The notes under the pieces: generated by a model
Told to the model about the DNA's origin: nothing
Database searches by the model: none
The model's input: the letters and a program-made list of their open reading frames with translations, nothing else
Made by a program: the position numbers and the translations under genes
Origin: an uncultured Alphaproteobacteria bacterium
GTDB lineage: Bacteria; Pseudomonadota; Alphaproteobacteria; CAAHEQ01; UBA3637
DNA length: 5,097 bases
Direction: 5' to 3'
NCBI GenBank assembly: GCA_947629595.1
Contig: CANREI010000087.1
Location: 1-5,097 of the forward strand
Shown: positions 1-5,097 of the stretch, one piece after another
Position numbering within the stretch: the stretch's first letter is position 1
Layout: every line of letters begins with the position of its first letter

Positions 1-53
1 AAGCGGTGGAACGACTCGGTAAATTTGAAAATGTTTTGACCAGTATGTATTAA
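1..53 (+). CDS. mreB: 3' end of probable mreB (rod-shape actin homologue), partial
   Basis: Only the last 16 codons and the TAA stop (51-53) are in the window; complete codons begin at position 3 and read AVERLGKFENVLTSMY. An AVE-L--F--VLTS ending fits the C-terminal tail that follows the conserved GTG motif of alphaproteobacterial MreB, as I remember it. The stronger support is position: mreB almost always lies directly upstream of mreC. MreB forms membrane-bound ATP-dependent filaments on the cytoplasmic side and organises side-wall synthesis. The assignment is an inference from a short tail plus synteny, because none of the ATPase motifs are visible. Confidence 0.72.
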   Translation, partial: AVERLGKFENVLTSMY

Positions 54-66
54 ACTTTAATTTCAA

Positions 67-927
67 ATGATAAACAGATTTTTCCGAATACAACGGCTGA
101 AAAAACAGCTTAAAAAGCTGGTCGCTCTGCCGTTTATTTTAATCGGACTGGTCTTGTTGTTCGGCGCTGTTCTAAATATGCCCGCTTTTTCGCATGTGCG
201 GGAAAGAATTTTGTTTTTTTTCACGCCCGTGACGCGCGCGGCCTCGTTTCCCGTTCAATATTTGCGTGAAACCGCTGCCAATATCAGCGCCTATTTAAAC
301 GTTTTTGAAGAAAACAAACAATTAAAAGCGGAAAACGAAACATTAAAGTCCTGGCAGCGAACGGCTTTAAAGCTCTCCTTCGAAAAACAGGAATTAAGCA
401 AGCTGTTGAATTATCGGTCGGTGGCGCAAACAAAGGAATATGTTGTTCGGTTACTGATTGATTATAACAGCCCTTTTTCACAATCGGTGATTATTAAAGG
501 CGGACGAAACATCGGTTTGAAAAAAGGCAATGTTCTTGTATCGAAAGAAGGATTATACGGCATTGTTCAAAGTGTGGCTTCTTCAACGGCGCGCGCTTTG
601 AAAGTAACGGATTATTATGCGCGCTTGCCCGTTTATGTCGGCGATCAGCGCTATCCTGCCCTGATGAGCGGTGATAATTCCCGTTATCCGCATATTTCGG
701 CTTTGCCCGAAGAAGCCGTTGTTCGGCCGGGTGATTATATTATGACGTCCGGCACGGCGGGGGTTTATCCGTCGGGTATTCCCGTCGGGGTTGTTAAAAC
801 GGTTCAAGAGGGAGAAATCACGGTTGATTTGTTTGAAAAAAGCGATAATTTGGAGTTTGTTCGCGTGATTGATTACGGTTCAACGGTTTTGCTGCCCGAT
901 TCGTGCGCCGAGGAGCCCGATCCATGA
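67..927 (+). CDS. mreC: Cell shape-determining protein MreC
   Basis: The 286-residue product has the classic MreC layout. A basic cytoplasmic N-terminus (about 1-18, rich in R and K) is followed by one membrane span at about 19-38, a helical linker with coiled-coil character at about 75-115 (EENKQLKAENETLK), and a periplasmic beta-rich domain at about 125-270. The family hallmark TSGTAGVYPSGIPVGVV lies at 227-243. The C-terminus is short, without the long proline-rich tail seen in some alphaproteobacterial MreCs. In the known system MreC sits in the inner membrane, self-associates in the periplasm and activates PBP2-RodA. An in-frame TAA at 58-60 makes ATG 67 the first possible ATG start. It begins 13 nt after the upstream stop and has no clear Shine-Dalgarno. 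The stop overlaps the mreD start. Assignment is secure. Confidence 0.96.
   Translation: MINRFFRIQRLKKQLKKLVALPFILIGLVLLFGAVLNMPAFSHVRERILFFFTPVTRAASFPVQYLRETAANISAYLNVFEENKQLKAENETLKSWQRTALKLSFEKQELSKLLNYRSVAQTKEYVVRLLIDYNSPFSQSVIIKGGRNIGLKKGNVLVSKEGLYGIVQSVASSTARALKVTDYYARLPVYVGDQRYPALMSGDNSRYPHISALPEEAVVRPGDYIMTSGTAGVYPSGIPVGVVKTVQEGEITVDLFEKSDNLEFVRVIDYGSTVLLPDSCAEEPDP
911..915 (+). promoter_or_regulatory. Shine-Dalgarno for mreD
   Basis: AGGAG lies inside the 3' end of mreC, 8 nt before ATG 924. It selects ATG 924 over the upstream in-frame GTG at 903, which has no comparable ribosome binding site and would only add seven residues. Confidence 0.75.
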
Positions 928-1430
928 AAAAAAATCATATCAAGCCTTTTTTCATTCGGTTGATTCCGCTTTTCTGCGTTTGTTTGGTTTTGTTGATTGA
1001 TAATTTTTCCGTTCGCCTGTTCGGCTTTTCTCAATCTTTTCTGACAAACGCATTGGGCTTTATTTTTTGTTTTACCGTTTTTCGCGTGACGGCCTTTAAC
1101 AGCATTCTTCTTTTTGTGTTGGGCCTGATAACGGATATTATTCTTGTTTTTCCGTTAGGCTTTTCTTCTTTTATTTTTTGTTTTGTGTTTTTTGTGGCGC
1201 AGTTTAATCGGCGTTTTTTGCAACAGGCTTCTTTTAATCGGCAGTGGTTGGTTTTTTCGTTAACGATAACAGCCGTATTTTTGTTCGGAACGGTGTTTCT
1301 GAAAACGGCTTACGGTGCCGTGCCGCATCCGCTCTATCTGACGGGTGAATTTGTCGGGTTAATCTTGCTTTATCCGTTCATTGCCGCCGTGTGCGGGTGG
1401 CTGAATAAAAAAATGGGGTCACTCACATGA
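924..1430 (+). CDS. mreD: Rod shape-determining protein MreD
   Basis: The product has 168 residues, close to the usual MreD length (about 160-175). It is very hydrophobic, with five or six predicted membrane spans at roughly 11-27, 39-53, 57-75, 78-93, 108-127 and 141-159. The segment LLFVLGLITDIILVFPLGFSSF at about 62-83 matches the MreD core, where a G-L--D pair precedes a P-L-G turn. MreD is an inner-membrane elongasome subunit that binds MreC; it has no known enzymatic activity. ATG 924 is chosen because of the AGGAG 8 nt upstream and because it forms an ATGA overlap with the mreC stop (924-927), a normal sign of translational coupling. Its own TGA overlaps the next ATG in the same way. 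The protein is unusually rich in Phe (29 of 168). Primary sequence is poorly conserved in this family, so the call rests on topology, core motif and context. Confidence 0.93.
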   Translation: MKKNHIKPFFIRLIPLFCVCLVLLIDNFSVRLFGFSQSFLTNALGFIFCFTVFRVTAFNSILLFVLGLITDIILVFPLGFSSFIFCFVFFVAQFNRRFLQQASFNRQWLVFSLTITAVFLFGTVFLKTAYGAVPHPLYLTGEFVGLILLYPFIAAVCGWLNKKMGSLT

Positions 1431-3319
1431 GTTCGCCGTGGGTTTATGAAAAAGAACGTGTGTTAAGCAATCGGCTTTTGGGTTTGGCGGGTATTTTTTT
1501 TCTGTTCGGCTTTATTTTAATCGGTCGCCTTTTTTATTTGCAAATTATTTGCGGTGATTTATATTTAAAAATGGCGGACAGAAACAGAATATCCGTGCGA
1601 TTGACCGCGCCGAAACGGGGGTATATTTATGACAGAAACGGAGTGAAACTGGCCGAAAATAAAACTTCGTTTCAAGCGGTTCTGATTCGCGAAGAAACAG
1701 AGGATTATCAAAAAACATTACAAAACATTCAAAAATTATTGCCGTTGGATGAAGATGAATTGGCGCGTATTCAAAAAGAAATTAAACAAAAACGAGCTTT
1801 TATGCCGGTTCGAATTAAAAACGGGCTGACCTTTGAGGAAGCGGCTCTCATTCAAGTGAATGCCCCCGATTTACGAGGTATTCAAATTGAAGAAGAAGTC
1901 AGTCGATATTATCCGCTGAAAGAATTAACGGCGCACGTGACGGGCTATGTGTCGTTTATGACGGAGAAAGATGTTAAAAACGAGTGGGATGCCGGTTTGT
2001 TGGATTTACCCGGATATCGAATCGGGCGAATCGGTGCGGAAGAAGCTTATGAATCATTCCTGCGGGGCCGTCCCGGTATTCGCAAAACGGAAGTGAATGC
2101 ATACGGGCGTTCCGTTCGCGTATTGGAAGAACACAAAGCCCAAAAGGGGAATAATATTACACTGACCATTGATTCTCGCTTGCAAAAAGCAGCTTTTGAG
2201 GCGTTGGGAGATGAAAGCGGTTCGGTTATTGTTTTGGATATTCATACGGGCGATATTTTGGCACTTGTTTCAACGCCTGCTTTCGATGCCAATATTTTTA
2301 CGGCGCCCATTCCGAAAAAAGTTTGGAACGAACTCATTCAAAATGAAAAAAATCCGCTGCAAAACAAGGCCATTAACGGGGTTTATTCACCGGGTTCCAT
2401 TTTTAAGTTGGTGGTGGCGTTGGCCGGGTTGGAAAGCGGGCATATTACAAAAGAGAGAACCGTTTATTGCCCGGGGCGCATTCAAATCGGACAGCAATAT
2501 TTTCATTGTTGGAAACATGCCGGTCACGGGGCTTTAACGTTGGAAGAAGCTTTAATGCATTCCTGCGATGTTTATTTTTATCAGTTGGCGCAGGAAATCG
2601 GTGCCGATAAAATTCTTTCCGTTGCGCGGCGTCTCGGTTTGGGGCAAAAAGCAGATATCGGTTTAACCGGTGAAAAAGAAGGATTATTGCCTTCCAAAGA
2701 GTGGAAGCGGCAGACACAAAAAGAAAATTGGCGAATCGGCGATACCTTGAATTTAAGCATCGGGCAGGGATATTTAAATGCCACACCGTTACAGTTGGTT
2801 TATGCCGTAGCCGTGATTGCCAACGGCGGATACAGATTTGATCCGCACTTGTTAATCGCGGAAGGATCGGATATTATCCCGCTGAAACAACCTTTATTTA
2901 AGAAAGAGCATTTGGATTTGGTGCGTTCGGGCATGAATATGGTCGTCAATCGCGCGGGCGGTACGGGTTATAAAGCGCGGTTTGATTTAAACGGGCAAAA
3001 AATGGCGGGAAAAACGGCCAGTACGCAGGTGCGACGCATTACCATGAAAGAACGAAAAAGCGGTGTGATTTCGCAAGATAAATTGCCGTGGAAATATCGC
3101 GATCATGCCATGTTTGCCGCATTCGCACCCACGGATAATCCGCGTTTTGCCGTGATTGCGGCCGTGGAACACGGCGGTGGCGGGGCTAAAAAAGCGGCAC
3201 CGATTGCCTCGGCCGTTTTGCAGGAAACGCTTCGATTGTATCCTGCCGATTCGTATGATCAAGAAAATGAGCAAGCTTTTATATCGGCTTTGGTACGACA
3301 ACTGGGGGTGGCAAAATAA
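1427..3319 (+). CDS. mrdA: Penicillin-binding protein 2 (elongasome peptidoglycan D,D-transpeptidase)
   Basis: The 630-residue product is close in length to E. coli PBP2 (633). One N-terminal membrane anchor lies at about 17-38. The pedestal domain follows, with RGYIYDRNGVKLAEN at 64-78 and the dimerisation-domain region to about 235. The transpeptidase domain covers about 240-605. Active-site motifs are S324-I-F-K327 (nucleophile Ser324, in YSPGSIFK), S379-C-D381 in place of SxN as usual for PBP2, and K529-T-A-S in place of the usual KTG. The domain ends with VEHGGGGAKKAAPIA at 580-594, typical of PBP2. Known role: it crosslinks glycan strands made by RodA, in the periplasm, and is a beta-lactam target. 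C348, C361, H367 and C380 sit where a zinc site has been described in PBP2 of Acinetobacter. The start ATG overlaps the mreD stop (ATGA 1427-1430) with a weak GGGG about 8 nt upstream. The KTA motif is odd but the rest of the frame is intact, so I regard the enzyme as functional. Confidence 0.96.
   Translation: MSSPWVYEKERVLSNRLLGLAGIFFLFGFILIGRLFYLQIICGDLYLKMADRNRISVRLTAPKRGYIYDRNGVKLAENKTSFQAVLIREETEDYQKTLQNIQKLLPLDEDELARIQKEIKQKRAFMPVRIKNGLTFEEAALIQVNAPDLRGIQIEEEVSRYYPLKELTAHVTGYVSFMTEKDVKNEWDAGLLDLPGYRIGRIGAEEAYESFLRGRPGIRKTEVNAYGRSVRVLEEHKAQKGNNITLTIDSRLQKAAFEALGDESGSVIVLDIHTGDILALVSTPAFDANIFTAPIPKKVWNELIQNEKNPLQNKAINGVYSPGSIFKLVVALAGLESGHITKERTVYCPGRIQIGQQYFHCWKHAGHGALTLEEALMHSCDVYFYQLAQEIGADKILSVARRLGLGQKADIGLTGEKEGLLPSKEWKRQTQKENWRIGDTLNLSIGQGYLNATPLQLVYAVAVIANGGYRFDPHLLIAEGSDIIPLKQPLFKKEHLDLVRSGMNMVVNRAGGTGYKARFDLNGQKMAGKTASTQVRRITMKERKSGVISQDKLPWKYRDHAMFAAFAPTDNPRFAVIAAVEHGGGGAKKAAPIASAVLQETLRLYPADSYDQENEQAFISALVRQLGVAK
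3304..3311 (+). promoter_or_regulatory. Shine-Dalgarno for rodA
   Basis: A G-rich GGGGGTGG at the 3' end of the PBP2 gene lies 9 nt before ATG 3321. It supports this start over the downstream in-frame ATG at 3384, whose upstream region (AACGGATAAG) offers only a weak match. Confidence 0.6.
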
Positions 3320-3320
3320 A

Positions 3321-4484
3321 ATGTCTTTTTTCAAAGAACGCAACTGTTATTTAAAAAATTACAATCTGTCTTTAACGGATAAGATGAAGAAATTTAATTA
3401 TCGATATGCCGCGCTTATTTGTTTGGTTGTATTTATCGGCATCGGAATTTTATATTCGGCCGGAAACGGGCATTTTTCGCCGTGGGCCGACCGACAATTT
3501 ATGCGTTTTTTATTGAGTTTTGTTCTTTTTTATGTTGTTTCTTTAATCAATTTAAGATTTTGGATGAAATATGCCTATTGGATTTATACGGCCGGTATTT
3601 TATTGCTGATCGGCGTTTCGTTGTTCGGTCATGTGGGTATGGGGGCGCAACGCTGGCTTAATTTGGGAATGATCAATGTTCAACCCTCGGAAGTGATGAA
3701 AATTGCGCTTGTCATTGCATTGGCTCGCTATTTCCACGGCTCTTCGCCGGCGGATATTCGCTCGTGGCAACACCTTGCACCGCCTTTGTTATTGATGCTG
3801 TGGCCCGTTTTGTTTATTATCGCACAGCCCGATTTGGGAACGGCGCTGATGTTGGTTTTTGTAACGGGTGCTTTGTTGTTTGTTGTGGGTGTTCAACTGT
3901 GGAAGTTTTTGTTGGTGTTTGTATTGGGCGGTATTTCAATGCCGATTCTGTGGTTTTTTATGCATGATTATCAAAAACAACGGGTATTAACATTTTTAAA
4001 TCCCGAAAGTGATCCGCTCGGAACGGGTTATCATATTATTCAATCCAAAATCACGTTAGGATCGGGCGGCTTGTTCGGAAAAGGTTTTATGGAAAGCACA
4101 CAAAGCCGATTAAGCTTTCTGCCCGAAAAGCAAACGGATTTTATTTTCACGCTGTTTTCCGAAGAATTCGGCTTTTTGGGATCTTGTACGCTGATAGCCT
4201 TGTTTTTCGGCATTATCATTTACGGATTTTTGATTGCCGCGCGCTGTCATAATTTTTTCGGGAAATTGTTGGCCATCGGGCTTACGGTTAATTTTGCCTT
4301 ATATGTGTTTATTAATATCGGTATGGTTTCGGGGCTGTTGCCGGTGGTCGGCGTGCCGCTTCCCTTGATTTCTTACGGCGGAACGGCTATGTTAACATTG
4401 TTTATCGGTTTCGGGTTAATTGAAGCGGTTGATATTAACCGTGAAATGGTAATCGGTCGGTCGGGTTCCATTGAGGACGAATAG
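3321..4484 (+). CDS. rodA: RodA, SEDS-family peptidoglycan glycosyltransferase
   Basis: From ATG 3321 the product has 387 residues (E. coli RodA has 370). Ten membrane spans can be placed at about 28-47, 60-77, 84-103, 122-138, 152-168, 173-190, 193-213, 282-306, 314-338 and 352-371. The large external loop lies at about 214-281. SEDS/RodA motifs are GAQRWLNLG (108-116), QPSE-MKIA (121-129), AQPDLGTA (168-175), HDYQKQRV (215-222), DPLGTGYHIIQSKI (231-244), FLPEKQTDFIF (266-276), GMVSGLLPVVGVPLPLISYGG (334-354). D273 corresponds to the Asp shown to be essential in RodA homologues. The protein polymerises lipid II into glycan strands in complex with PBP2. It starts 1 nt after the PBP2 stop. A start at ATG 3384 would give 366 residues and cannot be excluded, but the ribosome binding site and tight spacing favour 3321. 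A longer open frame extending upstream to 3156 only overlaps the PBP2 gene and is not a credible start. Confidence 0.96.
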   Translation: MSFFKERNCYLKNYNLSLTDKMKKFNYRYAALICLVVFIGIGILYSAGNGHFSPWADRQFMRFLLSFVLFYVVSLINLRFWMKYAYWIYTAGILLLIGVSLFGHVGMGAQRWLNLGMINVQPSEVMKIALVIALARYFHGSSPADIRSWQHLAPPLLLMLWPVLFIIAQPDLGTALMLVFVTGALLFVVGVQLWKFLLVFVLGGISMPILWFFMHDYQKQRVLTFLNPESDPLGTGYHIIQSKITLGSGGLFGKGFMESTQSRLSFLPEKQTDFIFTLFSEEFGFLGSCTLIALFFGIIIYGFLIAARCHNFFGKLLAIGLTVNFALYVFINIGMVSGLLPVVGVPLPLISYGGTAMLTLFIGFGLIEAVDINREMVIGRSGSIEDE

Positions 4485-4488
4485 GGGA
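4483..4488 (+). promoter_or_regulatory. Shine-Dalgarno for the TPR-protein gene, overlapping the rodA stop
   Basis: AGGGGA includes the last two bases of the rodA TAG stop (4482-4484) and ends 4 nt before ATG 4493. The overlap suggests that ribosomes finishing rodA can start the next gene, and it supports ATG 4493 as the start. Confidence 0.6.
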
Positions 4489-4492
4489 AAAA

Positions 4493-5097
4493 ATGAGCGA
4501 TTTGGAAAATTCTTTAAATACGGCATTTGAAGCTTATAACAATCATTGTTTCGATATGGCGGAAGAATTGGCGCGTGAGGTTTTAACCGTTTCGCCCGCC
4601 AACGGTGATGCATTATATTTGCTCGGGCTGATTGCTTATCGGGCAGGGGCTTTGGAACCGGCGGAAAAATTACTGTATGATGCCGTTAAATTATATCCGA
4701 AGCAGGAAAATTATGCGTTGGCGTTGGCGAGCATTTTACAAAAAGAGGGCCGATCGGATGAAGCGCTTTCTTTTTATTCGAAATATCCGCAAAATGCCGC
4801 TGCCGTTGCCCAAGAAGGCTATATTTATTTGCAAAAAGGGCAAAATGATTTTGCGTTAAGCGCTTTTCAAAAGGCCTTGTCTTTGGATCAAACCTGTTTG
4901 ACGGCCTTGATCGGGAAAGCGTTGGTGTTTCGAAAAGAAGGAAGACATACCGAGGCTTTGAATCAATTGGAAAAAGCGCAAGAAATCGGAAGCAGTGCCG
5001 AATTGGATTATCAGTTAAGCGTTCAAAATCGTTTCTGTCAAAATGCCGCAAAAGCGCTGCAATATATCAATTCGGCTTTAACGAAAGAACAACCGGC
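4493..5097 (+). CDS. Tetratricopeptide-repeat protein, 3'-truncated by the window edge
   Basis: The frame from ATG 4493 stays open for 201 codons to the window end with no stop, so the C-terminus is not seen. It begins MSDLENSLNTAFEAYNN and has no signal peptide or membrane span, so it is probably cytoplasmic. It is built of TPR-like helix pairs: about 6-36, 39-72 (ALYLLGLIAYRAGALEPAEK), 73-103, 105-138 (AQEGYIYLQKGQNDFALSAF) and 139-168 (LIGKALVFRKEGRHTEALNQ), with a degenerate one from about 169. Each shows the family pattern of small or aromatic residues at helix A and an A-L or A-E pair in helix B. TPR arrays bind other proteins; no catalytic domain is visible in this part. Long TPR proteins starting this way sometimes carry a C-terminal glycosyltransferase or sulfotransferase domain, which cannot be judged here. 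It lies 8 nt after rodA and is likely in the same operon. I do not recognise a named gene. Confidence 0.88.
   Translation, partial: MSDLENSLNTAFEAYNNHCFDMAEELAREVLTVSPANGDALYLLGLIAYRAGALEPAEKLLYDAVKLYPKQENYALALASILQKEGRSDEALSFYSKYPQNAAAVAQEGYIYLQKGQNDFALSAFQKALSLDQTCLTALIGKALVFRKEGRHTEALNQLEKAQEIGSSAELDYQLSVQNRFCQNAAKALQYINSALTKEQP

Noticed and set aside
903..923. Upstream in-frame GTG that would extend MreD by seven residues (MRRGARS)
   Set aside because: It has no ribosome binding site of its own, and its reading covers the AGGAG that serves ATG 924; the ATGA overlap at 924 matches the next junction.
2169..2537. 122-codon open frame on the + strand inside the PBP2 gene
   Set aside because: It lies wholly within the transpeptidase domain coding region in another frame; the translation shows no recognisable family and is explained by PBP2.
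2445..2786. 113-codon open frame on the - strand
   Set aside because: Antisense to conserved PBP2 coding sequence, no family motif; a shadow of codon usage.
4426..4441. Short inverted repeat CGGTTGATATTAACCG, a possible operator or terminator stem
   Set aside because: Only five-base arms, inside the rodA reading frame coding for AVDINRE, with no T-run after it; likely chance.
4485..4492. Possible terminator or promoter between rodA and the TPR gene
   Set aside because: The gap is only 8 nt and contains part of a ribosome binding site; there is no room for a hairpin or a promoter, and I saw no convincing promoter in the end of rodA.
4686..5051. 121-codon open frame on the - strand near the window end
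   Set aside because: Opposite the TPR gene, whose frame is continuous and shows clear repeats; the antisense translation is Arg/Phe/Pro-rich and motif-free.

Overview
The window is one dense, single-strand (+) gene cluster for the bacterial elongasome, the machinery that builds side-wall peptidoglycan in rod-shaped cells. The order is: last codons of a gene that is probably mreB (ends 53), mreC (67-927), mreD (924-1430), the class B penicillin-binding protein PBP2/mrdA (1427-3319), the SEDS glycosyltransferase rodA (3321-4484), and the 5' part of a TPR-repeat protein gene (4493 to the window edge). The last gene runs off the right edge.

The protein sequences point to an alphaproteobacterium. 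RodA carries a GHVGMGAQRWLNLG stretch and a YSAGNGHFSPWADRQ N-terminal segment. PBP2 carries TQVRRIT...LPWKYRDHAMFAAFAP and an FHCWK..GHG...SCDVYFY block. From memory these resemble alphaproteobacterial versions more than gamma- or betaproteobacterial ones. The gene order mreB-mreC-mreD-pbp2-rodA is also standard there. The DNA is moderately AT-rich with many TTT, AAA and ATT codons, unlike the high-GC alphaproteobacteria, so a host-associated or uncultured low/mid-GC lineage is a reasonable guess. Species cannot be named from this sequence.

The genes act together. MreB filaments under the inner membrane position the complex. MreC (periplasmic coiled coil plus beta domain) and MreD (integral membrane) link the filaments to the synthases. 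RodA polymerises lipid II into glycan strands, and PBP2 crosslinks the peptides. Spacing is extremely tight: two ATGA stop/start overlaps, a 1-nt gap and an 8-nt gap, with no internal terminator or promoter that I can support. This looks like one translationally coupled operon. The TPR gene follows rodA by 8 nt, with a Shine-Dalgarno overlapping the rodA stop, so it is probably co-transcribed.

There is no non-coding stretch longer than 13 bases, and I see no RNA gene, mobile element, CRISPR array or long repeat. This is mostly a housekeeping region and I found no strong candidate for a new system. The points worth a second look are the altered third active-site motif of PBP2 (KTA in place of KTG), a probable Cys/His metal site in PBP2, and the uncharacterised TPR protein attached to the elongasome operon.
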